A stretch of DNA of 64,000 nt from Clostridium sp. 'White wine YQ' (GCF_028728205.1 NZ_JAQYUU010000003.1:354039-418038), one strand, 5' to 3'; positions 25,151 through 34,836 are shown, counted from the first letter of the stretch. The notes: a model not told the origin generated them from the letters alone. Made by a program: numbers and translations.

Positions 25151-26374
25151 TTATTCTGCCTTATTAGTGTTACATCTTATATAATTTACCACTCCAATAC
25201 TAAATATGAGTGTTAATATAAATATATTTGAAATACTTAGCTTAATATCTATTAATTGGCCATATATTATTTGTCCAGGTGCAACGCTTGCAGTTGCAAC
25301 TGCAGTAGAAAAAGCACTGACTTTTCCTAGCATCTCTTCTTTTACCTCTTGCTGGATATAAGTTAACGAAATAATATTTGATAAAGATAATGATAACATT
25401 ATTCCAAGCCCTCCTAAGGAATAAAGGCCTAGAGTTATTAGTTTATTATCTGTATTTAATCCTGCTGCAATTCCCATAGACACCATAGCTATTATCATTG
25501 GATACATTGTTTTATGTATCTTCTTCATTTTAAACAATTTAGGCCTGAAGGTTATTAGCATACCTCCTATTATCATCCCTAGAACAAATATTGCTTCTAC
25601 ATATCCATAGATACTTGAAGGCATGTTTAATTTTACATTAATAAAATATGGAGACACAACGCTTAAAACTGGTACTACAAAAATATTAGTAAGCGCATAA
25701 GAAAGTATAATTCCTAGTACAACTTTCTTTCTTTCTTTTAAATATATAAAACTTTTTTTCATTTCCTTAATAGATTCAAAAAGAGGATTCTTAAACTTCT
25801 CTATTTTCTCTAAATTCGGAATATCTAAAAACAGTTCTATAATCGCAGCTATTAAGAAGCTAGCAGCGTTTAATATTACCACAAATTTCATTCCAATAAA
25901 ACCATATAATAATCCTGCAACTATCGGTCCAGCTAAATTAACTACATACCCCACCTGTTGAATTATCCCATTAGCTGAGGTTAACTGTTCCTTTTCTACG
26001 ATTTGAGGAATACAAGCTGTAACGGCAGGACTGTATAAAGTATAGATAATTGATAACATAAACATTACCACAGCTACTATTACTGTGTTATCTTTCCCAC
26101 TTATTAATATTACTGAATATATACTCATTAAAACTGCACTAAATAAGTCAAGACGTACCATTATTTTTTTCCTATTTACTGTATCTGCTAATAATCCTGC
26201 AATCGGTGCAAATAATATATATGGAATTGTTGATATTGCTAATATCCCTGAGAAAATTGCGGCACTTCCTGTTAAATTTAAAATATATAAGGACATACAA
26301 AATCTTTGAATAGCATTTCCAAACAAAGAAATTATCTGCCCAGTAACTACTATAATAAAGTTTTTATTTTTCAT
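25151..26374 (-). CDS. MFS transporter of the siderophore operon
   Basis: A 407-residue 12-TM transporter of the MFS_3 (enterobactin exporter-like) type: FSLFGNAIQRFCMSLYILNLTGSA in TM1 and PIAGLLADTVNRKKIMVRLD as motif A. It overlaps the ATPase gene by 11 bp and is the last gene of the Fur-box-preceded operon. It could export a siderophore or recycle apo-siderophore; no siderophore biosynthesis genes are in the window, so a xenosiderophore system with its own export valve, or unrelated drug export, is possible. Confidence 0.85.
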   Translation of the reverse strand: MKNKNFIIVVTGQIISLFGNAIQRFCMSLYILNLTGSAAIFSGILAISTIPYILFAPIAGLLADTVNRKKIMVRLDLFSAVLMSIYSVILISGKDNTVIVAVVMFMLSIIYTLYSPAVTACIPQIVEKEQLTSANGIIQQVGYVVNLAGPIVAGLLYGFIGMKFVVILNAASFLIAAIIELFLDIPNLEKIEKFKNPLFESIKEMKKSFIYLKERKKVVLGIILSYALTNIFVVPVLSVVSPYFINVKLNMPSSIYGYVEAIFVLGMIIGGMLITFRPKLFKMKKIHKTMYPMIIAMVSMGIAAGLNTDNKLITLGLYSLGGLGIMLSLSLSNIISLTYIQQEVKEEMLGKVSAFSTAVATASVAPGQIIYGQLIDIKLSISNIFILTLIFSIGVVNYIRCNTNKAE

Positions 26375-27164
26375 TTTGTCCTCTTATAAGTTCATAGTCT
26401 ACACAAATAGGATAATTTCCATCCTCACTTAATTGTAACTTAACATCTATTCCATAGATTTCTTTTAAGCTTTCTCTAGTTATAACTTCCTTAGGAATAC
26501 CCTCACAAATAATATTACCTTTCTTAAGTCCAATAATATTACTCGCAAATCTGCAAGCATTATTTAATTCATGAAGTACTATAACAACTGTAATATTCTT
26601 CTTTTTATTTAGCCTTTCTAATACTTCAAGCACTTCTAATTGATATGACATATCTAAATAAGTTGTTGGCTCATCTAACATAATTATGTCTGTTTCTTGT
26701 GCTAATGTCATGGCAATCCATGCTCTTTGTCTTTGCCCACCAGATAAATTTTCTACTTGTCTATCCGCAAAATCCTTAAGCCCAGTTTCCTCAATAGCCC
26801 ATTCTACTATTTCTTTATCATGACTATTAAGGCCACCTATCATTTTTTGATGTGGGAATCTTCCATATGTAACCAATTCCTTAACCGTAATTCCATTTGG
26901 ACAGACTGGTCCTTGAGGTAAAAAGGCAACTTGCGTTGCTATATGTTTTTCTTTCTGATTTTTTATATTCTTATCATTTATAAAAATATCGCCACTTTTA
27001 GGCTTTATTACTCTTGCTATAGTCTTTAAAAGAGTTGACTTACCACATCCATTGGAGCCTATGATAATACTTATTTCTCCTTTTGGAATTGAAAGGTTCA
27101 TGTTATCTATTATTAAATTATCTTCATAGGCTACAGATAAATTCTTTACATTTATAGCTTCCAT
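26364..27164 (-). CDS. siderophore ABC importer ATPase (FecE/FhuC type)
   Basis: A 266-residue ABC ATPase. Walker A GSNGCGKST at 36-44, Q-loop FLPQGP, signature LSGGQRQRAWIA, Walker B DIIMLDEPTTYLD and the switch HELN are all intact. LDMSYQLEVLEVLERLNKKK is typical of iron-chelate importers. The start ATG directly follows the stop of the permease gene, whose AAGGAG codons supply the ribosome site. Confidence 0.95.
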   Translation of the reverse strand: MEAINVKNLSVAYEDNLIIDNMNLSIPKGEISIIIGSNGCGKSTLLKTIARVIKPKSGDIFINDKNIKNQKEKHIATQVAFLPQGPVCPNGITVKELVTYGRFPHQKMIGGLNSHDKEIVEWAIEETGLKDFADRQVENLSGGQRQRAWIAMTLAQETDIIMLDEPTTYLDMSYQLEVLEVLERLNKKKNITVVIVLHELNNACRFASNIIGLKKGNIICEGIPKEVITRESLKEIYGIDVKLQLSEDGNYPICVDYELIRGQNEK

Positions 27165-28172
27165 CTAGTTCTCCTTCATCATCAAATAAATAAAATACGG
27201 TACTCCGAGTATTGAGATTGTAATCCCTACTGGTATTTCAATAGGAGAAAATAAGTTTCTTGAAACTGCATCTGCAAATAAAATTATTATTATACTTATA
27301 AGGGCAGATACAATCAAAAAGTTTTTATGATATGGTCCAACTAATTTTCTAGCAATATGTGGACATATTAACCCTATAAATCCTACATTCCCAGCAAAGG
27401 CAGTAGCTCCACCTGCAAGTATAACTGCATAAGTTAAAAACTTCTTTCTTTCCTTATTTAAGTTTAGTCCAAGAGAAACCCCATGCTCATCAGATAAATT
27501 AAGAACATCTAATTTCTTATAATTTAATACTACTAGACTAAACATTAATAATACCAAGGGCATTATTATCTTTACATAGCTCCACCCAGAACCCCAAAGG
27601 CTTCCAGATATCCATATCAATACTCTATTGTAATCACCAACTCCACCCTTAAAAGTAAAGAAGGTGATAAAAGCATTTAATCCTGCATTTATTCCAAGCC
27701 CTATAAGCAGCAACCTTCTTGGTCTAATTCTACTTCGTCCAGATAAGAAATAAATTGCTATTGCTGTAACCCCTGCGCCTAAAATAGCCATAAAAGGAAG
27801 TACATAAACAGATAAGGTACCAAGTTCACTATAATAATCTACAGTTTTTAATGAGATGAAAATAACAGCTACCACTGCTGCACCTGCATTAATACCGATA
27901 ATTGAGGAATCTGCTAATTCATTTTTAGTTATGGTCTGAAGTAAAGCTCCTGCTGTTGCAAATGCTACGCCAACTGAAATTCCAACAAGCATTCTAGGAA
28001 GTCTAATATTTATTAGAGCTGTCTTTTGAAGCTTTGTCCCTTGACCTAGTAAAGTTTTTATAATATCAGAAGGTCCAATTTTATAGCTACCCCAACCTAA
28101 ATAAAAGATAAAAGCTAATAGAACCAGACTTAATAATACTAATATAGTTATTTTTAAACTTCTTTTCTTCAT
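27165..28172 (-). CDS. siderophore ABC importer permease (FecCD family)
   Basis: A 335-residue permease with about ten membrane helices. RLPRMLVGISVGVAFATAGALLQTITKNELAD is the FecCD hallmark, and GFIGLICPHIARKLVGPYH the coupling-helix region that contacts the ATPase. It is one of two permease subunits of the heterodimer. It begins 1 nt after the stop of the preceding permease gene. Confidence 0.95.
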   Translation of the reverse strand: MKKRSLKITILVLLSLVLLAFIFYLGWGSYKIGPSDIIKTLLGQGTKLQKTALINIRLPRMLVGISVGVAFATAGALLQTITKNELADSSIIGINAGAAVVAVIFISLKTVDYYSELGTLSVYVLPFMAILGAGVTAIAIYFLSGRSRIRPRRLLLIGLGINAGLNAFITFFTFKGGVGDYNRVLIWISGSLWGSGWSYVKIIMPLVLLMFSLVVLNYKKLDVLNLSDEHGVSLGLNLNKERKKFLTYAVILAGGATAFAGNVGFIGLICPHIARKLVGPYHKNFLIVSALISIIIILFADAVSRNLFSPIEIPVGITISILGVPYFIYLMMKEN

Positions 28173-28173
28173 A

Positions 28174-29166
28174 TTAGCCTTTCTCCTTTCTTGCTACAGC
28201 TACAAAGAATGGAACACCTATTAATGCTGTAAATATTCCTATTGGAGTTTCATAAGGATTATTTATCATTCTTGCAGCAATATCAGAATAAGTTAGAAGT
28301 ACTGCTCCTAGTAAAAAAGATGCAGGTATTATTTTTCTATAATCTTCTCCTAATACTTTCCTAACAATTTGAGGAATTATAAGACCAACAAAACCAATGT
28401 TTTTACCTACTGCTACTGCTGCAGCACACATTGGTATCATAATTAGTAAAGTTATAAGTCTTATTCTTTCAGGATTTTCCCCTAAGCTTATTGCGACATC
28501 ATCCCCTAAACTTAGTACATTTATTTTCTTTGAAAGCAAAATTGCTATTATTAAACCTACTATCCCAACTACTGAAACTAAAATAAAGTCTTCCCATGTT
28601 GCACTCCTAAAGCCACCAGCCACCCAGAATGCAATAAACTGAGACTTATTAGATAAAAGACCAGCCACAGTTGTAAGTGAAATAAAGAAAGTACTCATAG
28701 CAGTTCCTGCTAACAATATTTTTGTAATTGAACTATTATTTGCCTTCCGTGACATAAACCCTATTACTATTATTCCACTAAAAACAGCTCCAATTAATGA
28801 AGCTATCATAACATTTGTAGTATTTATTGAAATTCCAATAGCATAAAAGATAGCAACAACTAAAGTTGCTCCCTGACTTACACCAAGAAGTGAAGGTTCT
28901 GCTATTGGATTCCTCGTAACTCCTTGAATCACCGCTCCCGTTACTCCTAAAATCCCCCCTGTTAAAAGTACACAGAGCGCTCTAGGTATACGAACATCTC
29001 TAATTAACACCAGCTCCAGCTTTTCACTATAGTTAAAAATACTGTGCCATATTTCAGAAATACCAATATGGGTAGCTCCTAGACTTATAGCTAGGAACAA
29101 CCCAATTATTAGAACAAAAATACTACAAACCATAAAAGTTATTGTATTTTTATTACTATTTTGCAT
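28174..29166 (-). CDS. siderophore ABC importer permease (FecCD family)
   Basis: A 330-residue permease, partner of the downstream one. RIPRALCVLLTGGILGVTGAVIQGVTRNPIAEPSLLG is diagnostic, and GFVGLIIPQIVRKVLGEDYRK is the coupling helix. About nine or ten helices. It overlaps the end of the binding-protein gene by 11 bp. Confidence 0.95.
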   Translation of the reverse strand: MQNSNKNTITFMVCSIFVLIIGLFLAISLGATHIGISEIWHSIFNYSEKLELVLIRDVRIPRALCVLLTGGILGVTGAVIQGVTRNPIAEPSLLGVSQGATLVVAIFYAIGISINTTNVMIASLIGAVFSGIIVIGFMSRKANNSSITKILLAGTAMSTFFISLTTVAGLLSNKSQFIAFWVAGGFRSATWEDFILVSVVGIVGLIIAILLSKKINVLSLGDDVAISLGENPERIRLITLLIMIPMCAAAVAVGKNIGFVGLIIPQIVRKVLGEDYRKIIPASFLLGAVLLTYSDIAARMINNPYETPIGIFTALIGVPFFVAVARKEKG

Positions 29167-30103
29167 TCAACTTCTCCACAATTTCATTTAAAAGTTTTTC
29201 TCTTCCAATCGGACTATAGCCTTGATTAAAGTAAGGTGATGCAGTTAATTTAGTTATCTTACCTTCTTTTACTGCAGGCAAGCTATTCCATATTGCATTT
29301 CCTTCAAGAGTTTTTAAGTCATCAGCAGTTGCTAAAACAAATATATGATCTGCTTTTATTTTTGCTAATCCTTCATAGGTTACAACTGGTAGGCTTATAT
29401 CCTTTTGTTCTGGCATACCTTCTGGCTTCTTTAGCTTCATATCCTCATATAAAACACTTCCGAATCCAGCTCCATCAAATACATAGAATTGACCACCACT
29501 TGCTAAGAATGATAAATAAGATGTATCTTTTCCTTGAGCTTCTTTAACTTTTTCTCCTGCTTCTTTGGCTTTCTTATCATAGTTTTCTAACCATGTATTT
29601 GCTGCATCTTCTTTATTGAAAACTTTAGCGAAAGCTTTAACATCTTCTTTCCAGTTTAATGCTTCTAATTTAACCATAACTGTTGGTGCTATTTCTTTTA
29701 ATTGATCATACATTTTTTCTTGTACTGTTGAAATTATAATTAAGTCTGGTTTTAAATTCATTATCGCCTCAACATCCATAGTGTCTTGCATGCTATATCC
29801 TACTATTGTTGCACCTTTTAATGTATCTTCTAGATATGTAGGGAATTTTTTATAATCATAGGCATCACTGTTTGCAGTTCCTACTACCTTATATCCCAAA
29901 ATTGATAAAATATCACTATTACCACTTAAATCTACTATTCTTTCAGGTTTCGCAGGTATTTCTACCTCTCCTTTAACATCAGTCACTTTAACTGTCTTTG
30001 CTTCCTCTTTTACAGTGGATGAACTTGTATTTGAACAACCAACGAATAACATAGCTGTCATACAACCTAATAAAAGTGTTTTTAGTATTGAAGTTTTTCT
30101 CAT
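29156..30103 (-). CDS. siderophore-binding lipoprotein (ABC solute-binding protein)
   Basis: A 315-residue lipoprotein with lipobox LFVGC (Cys23). The PBP2/FecB fold follows: VEIPAKPERIVDLSGNSDILSILGYKVVG in the N-lobe, then MNLKPDLIIISTVQEKMYDQLKEIAPTV, and a long linker helix (about 160-195). It heads a five-gene operon (binding protein, two permeases, ATPase, MFS) and is preceded by two tandem Fur boxes. Likely ligand is a ferric siderophore; which one cannot be told. Confidence 0.93.
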   Translation of the reverse strand: MRKTSILKTLLLGCMTAMLFVGCSNTSSSTVKEEAKTVKVTDVKGEVEIPAKPERIVDLSGNSDILSILGYKVVGTANSDAYDYKKFPTYLEDTLKGATIVGYSMQDTMDVEAIMNLKPDLIIISTVQEKMYDQLKEIAPTVMVKLEALNWKEDVKAFAKVFNKEDAANTWLENYDKKAKEAGEKVKEAQGKDTSYLSFLASGGQFYVFDGAGFGSVLYEDMKLKKPEGMPEQKDISLPVVTYEGLAKIKADHIFVLATADDLKTLEGNAIWNSLPAVKEGKITKLTASPYFNQGYSPIGREKLLNEIVEKLNAK

Positions 30104-30129
30104 TTTATATCTCCTTTTTATATCTTATA

Positions 30130-30176
30130 TGATATTGATTCTCAACTATTGTAAGTGTACATGATATTCATTCTCA
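30130..30176. promoter_or_regulatory. two tandem Fur boxes
   Basis: TGATATTGATTCTCA (30130-30144) and TGATATTCATTCTCA (30162-30176) both fit the 7-1-7 Fur motif (TGATAAT-n-ATTATCA) with two or three deviations. They are 32 bp apart, three helical turns, in the intergenic region of the divergent siderophore operon and AraC gene, and so could repress both under iron sufficiency. Confidence 0.75.
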
Positions 30177-30287
30177 TTTCAATGGTTGCACCATATTTAA
30201 TTATTTTTACATCTAATATGATTATTTTCTTGTGTATCCAACCATTATTTAATATAATTTTATTATTCTACAGAGGGAGGTGTTTTT

Positions 30288-31289
30288 ATGGTCGTAAAGT
30301 CCAGTGAAGAGTTTAAATCTGTTGTCTTGAAAAAGTTAGACTTTAGTAGTTTTGAAGATGAAAATTATACTTTACATACAAATAAAAAAAGACCTGAACT
30401 TGGTTATTTCATTAGTTATTCAAGGGAAGGTTATTATGATTTAGGGATTGCAGACTATACTATACCTGAGAATTTCTCTTTGTCTTTTGACAATCCTGAG
30501 CTTTTAATGCGCTTTGGGCTTGTTTATAAAGGGATTACAGAATTTAAACTTGAGAATAACCCAATTTCTTCTTTTACCCCTTCCTATTTCTTCGTTGTTG
30601 AAAAAAATTTAAAAGGTCATCAAAACTGGAAAAAAGGACAACATTATCACGGAATTGAAATAACTATACGTGAAAAATATTTTACAGATATAATTAAACC
30701 TAATTTTCCTAATATAATGGATCTACAAGCCTTTATTACAAACTATACTTACACTTATCTTCCTATGGAAATGGTAAAAATTATTCATCAGCTACAGAGC
30801 TTGATTAATGAAAATTCTTTAAATGCCATTTACTTAGAGTCTAAAATCTTGGAGTGCATTGCGATTTTAAATAATGAGATTACCAAGTCTTCCGAAAATG
30901 CTTTTACTAATCAAATTAACTATGGAAATATTTATATTGGTAATGATAGAGTAATAAAATTAACTTCTTCCGATATTAGAGCTATTCAAAAAGCTCATGA
31001 TATTTTATCAGAAAACTACAGCAATCCTCCTAGTATAGAAACCTTAAGCAAGATTGTGTATTTAAATGAGCAAAAACTAAAGGCAGGATTTTCAAAACAG
31101 TATCATATGTCCATTGGGGACTATACAAATCATATTAGAATGACAATTGCAGCAAATCTTCTATCCACAACAGATTTAAGCATTGAAAATATAGCTAATA
31201 AGGTGGGCTACAATTACTCTGCAAACTTTTCTAAGATGTTTAAAAAAACTTATGGAAAGACCCCTTTAAAATTTAGAAAAACAAAATAA
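30288..31289 (+). CDS. AraC family regulator of siderophore uptake
   Basis: A 333-residue regulator. The N-terminal ligand domain (about 1-215) is of the type found next to iron-siderophore operons. The C-terminal AraC double HTH (about 232-330) reads LSKIVYLNEQKLKAGFSKQY and then IENIANKVGYNYSANFSKMFKKTYGKTPLKFRK. It starts 8 nt after GAGGGAGG and is divergent from the siderophore importer. By analogy with YbtA/AlcR-like proteins it may activate the importer on binding the ferric siderophore. Confidence 0.88.
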   Translation: MVVKSSEEFKSVVLKKLDFSSFEDENYTLHTNKKRPELGYFISYSREGYYDLGIADYTIPENFSLSFDNPELLMRFGLVYKGITEFKLENNPISSFTPSYFFVVEKNLKGHQNWKKGQHYHGIEITIREKYFTDIIKPNFPNIMDLQAFITNYTYTYLPMEMVKIIHQLQSLINENSLNAIYLESKILECIAILNNEITKSSENAFTNQINYGNIYIGNDRVIKLTSSDIRAIQKAHDILSENYSNPPSIETLSKIVYLNEQKLKAGFSKQYHMSIGDYTNHIRMTIAANLLSTTDLSIENIANKVGYNYSANFSKMFKKTYGKTPLKFRKTK

Positions 31290-31315
31290 CCATTAATAAT
31301 AATTAATGGTTATTT
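31284..31315. terminator. bidirectional terminator
   Basis: AAATAACCATTAAT and its reverse complement form a 14-bp perfect stem with a 4-nt loop between the converging AraC and HAD genes. Confidence 0.85.
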
Positions 31316-31324
31316 ATCAATTCG

Positions 31325-32110
31325 CTATAAAATAAATTCTTCTATTTCTAATGCTACTCCATCATTTTGTACTGTATCAGTAATTTTTTTTGCATAACTT
31401 TTTACATGGTCATCTGCATTTCCCATCGCTATTCCACATCCAACTGTTGATAACATTTCTATATCATTTTTCCCATCACCAAAGGCATAACTATTTTCTA
31501 TCGGAATATTTAAATACTCTAATACTTTTAGAATTCCTGATGCTTTTGAATTAGTCTTAGAATATAATTCAAAAGAACCTTCTTCTAGGTTATGCATATA
31601 ATCAAAGTTATGTTTGTCCAATGTTAAGCAATAATCTATACTTTTTTGATCCTTGCATAGCATTTCAATTTTATATGTGTCCACTTCATCAAGAACATAA
31701 TTTCCTTCTAAATATTTTTTAGATATTTTATATGAATCATAAAATGAGTGCAGCTTTTTATGTGTATCCTTAATATAGGAATATTTTTCACCCTGCAATA
31801 TATATTCAATATTAAGTTCTTCAAAGTTATCAACTAGTTCCTTTATGATTTCTTTTTTAATTGCTTCCTTATGGATACACCTATCCCCAAGCTTTACATA
31901 CGCACCATTTGTAAGTACAAAACCATCAAATCCAAAATTTCGTAATGCTTCATTTAAAAATGCATATGGTCTACCTGTTGCTAGAAAAACATAATCTCCT
32001 TTTTCCTGAAGCTTACGTATAGCCTTTTTTACCCTAGGAGTAATATCAGTTAATCCATTTAAACAATCAATTAGAGTTCCATCAATATCAAAAAACACTG
32101 CCTTTTTCAT
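31325..32110 (-). CDS. Cof-type HAD superfamily phosphatase
   Basis: A 261-residue HAD hydrolase. Motif I FFDIDGTLID (residues 6-15) has both catalytic Asp, motif II is FLATGRP, and motif IV GDGKNDIEML. The large C2-type cap between motifs II and III is the Cof/YidA sugar-phosphate phosphatase type. It is divergent from the DeoR regulator at 32267 with a perfect 13-bp inverted repeat spanning the shared promoter region, so a sugar-phosphate substrate sensed by that regulator is likely. Confidence 0.9.
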   Translation of the reverse strand: MKKAVFFDIDGTLIDCLNGLTDITPRVKKAIRKLQEKGDYVFLATGRPYAFLNEALRNFGFDGFVLTNGAYVKLGDRCIHKEAIKKEIIKELVDNFEELNIEYILQGEKYSYIKDTHKKLHSFYDSYKISKKYLEGNYVLDEVDTYKIEMLCKDQKSIDYCLTLDKHNFDYMHNLEEGSFELYSKTNSKASGILKVLEYLNIPIENSYAFGDGKNDIEMLSTVGCGIAMGNADDHVKSYAKKITDTVQNDGVALEIEEFIL

Positions 32111-32132
32111 TCTTCCATCTCCCTAATAATCC

Positions 32133-32251
32133 GTTCTCATTTGTTGTTACTTACTACTATTTACTATCATTTTATTTTAATTATTCCTATTTGTCAATTA
32201 ACTTAATTGCATTATCATATTAAAATTGTTAAAATAGAAACAAATGAGAAC
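32133..32251. promoter_or_regulatory. paired DeoR operators
   Basis: GTTCTCATTTGTT at 32133-32145 and its exact reverse complement AACAAATGAGAAC at 32239-32251 sit close to the starts of the two divergent genes. The 106-bp separation would suit looping by a DeoR multimer. Confidence 0.7.
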
Positions 32252-32266
32252 AAATTGGAGGAAATT

Positions 32267-33031
32267 ATGTTTATTGTAGAAAGACATAAACACATCTTAG
32301 ATTTATTAGAAAGAGATGGAAAGGTATTAGTAAAAGATTTAAGTACTCTGTTTGGAGTAAGTGAAAGTATGATTCGAAAAGATCTCCAAGTTTTAGAGAA
32401 AAATAACTTACTTCAACGTACTTATGGTGGTGCTATTAACATAAAAAGAACTATAGTTACTGGTGAAAGCTTCTTTAAACGAGTTGAAAAGAATACAGAT
32501 TTAAAAGAAGTAATTGCTCAAAAGGCATATGAGCTATTAAAAGAAGGAGATACGATTTTTCTAGATGCATCAAGTATATCCTATTTTCTTGCAAAACTTA
32601 TTACACAAAATAATAAAAGTATTACATTAATTACTAATATGGTTGAGATCTCATCAATGATAAAATTAGATTCTAAAACACATGTTATTTTTATAGGAGG
32701 TGACTACGATCCCCTTGTAGGTGGTAATATAGGATCACACTCTAATGAACAAATAAAACTTTACCGTTGTAACAAAGCCTTTATAGGTTGTAGCGGAATA
32801 GATTTAAGAGATGGAAGTATTAGTACTGGTGAATCTGAGGATGCTGGCACAAAGAAAGTAATTATGAAAATATCTAAAGAATTATTTCTACTAGCACCAA
32901 ATGAAAGATTCAATTTAGATGGAATATATACCTTCTCAAATATATCTGATTTTCATAGTATCATTACAGAATCAGAGCCAAATGATTCTATAATGACTTT
33001 ACTTAAACAGTACGACATTAACTTAATATAA
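32267..33031 (+). CDS. DeoR family transcriptional regulator
   Basis: A 254-residue sugar-metabolism repressor. The HTH (about 5-55) ends in the DeoR signature MIRKDLQVLEKNNLLQRTYGGA. The C-terminal DeoRC sensor has IAQKAYELLKEGDTIFLDASS, the phosphosugar-binding loop, and KAFIGCSGID. The ATG at 32267 has TTGGAGG at 6 nt; the upstream 20 codons overlap the operator at 32239. Divergent from the HAD phosphatase. Confidence 0.92.
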   Translation: MFIVERHKHILDLLERDGKVLVKDLSTLFGVSESMIRKDLQVLEKNNLLQRTYGGAINIKRTIVTGESFFKRVEKNTDLKEVIAQKAYELLKEGDTIFLDASSISYFLAKLITQNNKSITLITNMVEISSMIKLDSKTHVIFIGGDYDPLVGGNIGSHSNEQIKLYRCNKAFIGCSGIDLRDGSISTGESEDAGTKKVIMKISKELFLLAPNERFNLDGIYTFSNISDFHSIITESEPNDSIMTLLKQYDINLI

Positions 33032-33044
33032 AAGTATACATAAT

Positions 33045-33088
33045 AAAACCTACATAGATTTAATTATTCTAAATCCTTGTAGGTTTTT
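33045..33088. terminator. terminator after deoR
   Basis: AAAACCTACA pairs with the TGTAGGTTTT side across an inner GATT/AATC stem and is followed by six T. Confidence 0.75.
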
Positions 33089-33102
33089 TGTTGTTTCTAT
33101 TA

Positions 33103-33606
33103 TCATAGTCTTTTCTCAAAAGCTATTCTTTTATTTCCATCTTCTAAATAAATTATTCCGCAATACTTAAAACTATTTTTCTTAAGCAGCTTCTGCATAG
33201 ATATGTTTTCTTCATGTGTATCTACTTTTATGCTATAAACACCTTTATCTAAACAAAGCTTTTCTACATTTTTTATAATCTCAGAGGATAACCCTAGTCC
33301 TTTATAATCCCCATGAACTGCTATCCTATGAATAACTGCAAATTCGTTATTACTAATCCACTGCCCTTCATATATAGCGTCATAAGTTTTTTCACCATCA
33401 AAAGAAATTGCTGCTGTTGCTACAATATTATTATCTTTTAATAATACATAGCTGTGCTCATTTATAATATCATTATTTATTGTTTCTACATTCGGATAAT
33501 TATTCTGCCATTGATCTATCCCTTGTTCTTTAAAGTAGGCTTGAGCCTGACTAATTATATTCATTATTTCTTCCATATCTGCTTTAATTGTTTTCCTAAA
33601 TTCCAT
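33103..33606 (-). CDS. GNAT family acetyltransferase
   Basis: A 167-residue acetyltransferase. MEFRKTIKADMEEIMNIISQAQAYFKEQGIDQWQ is the opening of a well-known Firmicute subfamily. IHRIAVHGDYKGLGLSSEIIKNVEKLC gives the acetyl-CoA motif, and NISMQKLLKKNSFKYCGIIYLEDGNKRIAFEKRL closes it. It is third gene of a minus-strand run with a MarR regulator and a YczE-like protein, 28 nt after the latter. Substrate unknown. Confidence 0.85.
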   Translation of the reverse strand: MEFRKTIKADMEEIMNIISQAQAYFKEQGIDQWQNNYPNVETINNDIINEHSYVLLKDNNIVATAAISFDGEKTYDAIYEGQWISNNEFAVIHRIAVHGDYKGLGLSSEIIKNVEKLCLDKGVYSIKVDTHEENISMQKLLKKNSFKYCGIIYLEDGNKRIAFEKRL

Positions 33607-33634
33607 TACTATAAGCCCCCAATCTAAATAAAGT

Positions 33635-34297
33635 TTAATTGTTTTGATTTACTAAACACTGATTAATATATATAACTCCTTGTTTTATGTTTCTATGGCT
33701 TAATGACTTTACATCAAAATTAAATATTCTATAAACTATTTGAACACAATACCCCACTGCAAAAGCAGTAATAAAGGACCCAACTCCAACAAATCCTCCT
33801 AATAACCAACCTATGCTTAAGGCTCCCATCTCTATACAAAATCTGATTAAGCTTATTGGCTTACCAGTAATCTTTACTAGTGCAATCATAAGTCCATCTC
33901 TAGGACCACACCCCATGCCACAGCCTATATATAAATAACTACCTATTGCATTTACAATTAAACTTCCTAACATCATTAATATTCCTGCAATTAAATTATT
34001 ACAAACAGGGATTAGTTTAGCATATATTATTAAATCTATAAAACATCCAATGATTATCATATTGGCTATTGTTCCAAGTCCTACCTTAATTCCTAATATG
34101 CTAGCAATTACTACTACAACTACTCCAACCAAAATACTAGCTTGCCCAATAGTTATTCCTATTATATTTGTTAAGCCTTGATGAAATACATCCCATGGAC
34201 TTAATCCCAATTTAGAATTTAGTGCCATTACAGTTCCTAATGCACAGAATAAAAATCCTAATATCATTCTTATTATCATACTTGCTATTTTTTTCAT
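33635..34297 (-). CDS. YczE/YyaS/YitT-family membrane protein
   Basis: A 220-residue integral membrane protein of five or six helices. ALNSKLGLSPWDVFHQGLTNIIGITIGQASILVG and GCGMGCGPRDGLMIALVKITG are the conserved segments of the YczE family. YczE affects lipopeptide production in Bacillus, but the mechanism is unknown. It starts after GGGGGC and follows the MarR gene by 23 nt. Confidence 0.85.
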   Translation of the reverse strand: MKKIASMIIRMILGFLFCALGTVMALNSKLGLSPWDVFHQGLTNIIGITIGQASILVGVVVVVIASILGIKVGLGTIANMIIIGCFIDLIIYAKLIPVCNNLIAGILMMLGSLIVNAIGSYLYIGCGMGCGPRDGLMIALVKITGKPISLIRFCIEMGALSIGWLLGGFVGVGSFITAFAVGYCVQIVYRIFNFDVKSLSHRNIKQGVIYINQCLVNQNN

Positions 34298-34320
34298 TTT
34301 GCCCCCATCATCCTTAGTTT

Positions 34321-34758
34321 TTATTTAGCCCAATATTCTTCTATATTTTCACTCATTCTTCTTATTAATTCAGTTGCTAACTGCTTTTCGTCCTTACTAA
34401 AACCCTTAAAGGATATTTCTAACTGTTTCCTTTCTTCTCCAAGTATAAAATTATATACTTCTAACCCTTTTTTAGTAGGAGTTAATTTATATTCTCTCTT
34501 ATCACTCTGCCCTTGTTGCTTATTCATATAGCCAATATCTATTAGCTTTTTAACTGCTTTTGTTGTTGTTGCTTTATCAACTTTTAGCATGTTTGATAAT
34601 TCCACAAAATTAATTCCTGGATTTTCACAAACCCTAGTCAAAAACATATATTGCCCTTTTTGCAAGTCATACTTCTTATATTCAAAATCAGCTTTTGAGT
34701 TTATCGCCCTATATAATGTTCCTGTAAATCGTAATACCTTACAATCTAATTCTTTCAT
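34321..34758 (-). CDS. MarR family transcriptional regulator
   Basis: A 145-residue regulator. FVELSNMLKVDKATTTKAVKKLIDIGYMNKQQGQSDKREYKLTPTKKG contains the recognition helix and wing with the conserved D-x-R. It heads the run marR, yczE-like, GNAT. Two direct copies of TGAAAGxTCAACTA lie upstream, suggesting autoregulation of the operon. Confidence 0.9.
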   Translation of the reverse strand: MKELDCKVLRFTGTLYRAINSKADFEYKKYDLQKGQYMFLTRVCENPGINFVELSNMLKVDKATTTKAVKKLIDIGYMNKQQGQSDKREYKLTPTKKGLEVYNFILGEERKQLEISFKGFSKDEKQLATELIRRMSENIEEYWAK

Positions 34759-34788
34759 TATTATTCCTCTCAGTGACTAATTATTGAT

Positions 34789-34836
34789 TGAAAGTTCAAC
34801 TAATAATATATCTTAGATTAAATGAAAGCTCAACTA
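34789..34836. promoter_or_regulatory. MarR operator pair
   Basis: TGAAAGTTCAACTA (34789-34802) and TGAAAGCTCAACTA (34823-34836) differ at one position. TTGAA/TTCAA gives each some dyad symmetry. Both lie within 80 bp upstream of marR. Confidence 0.6.
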
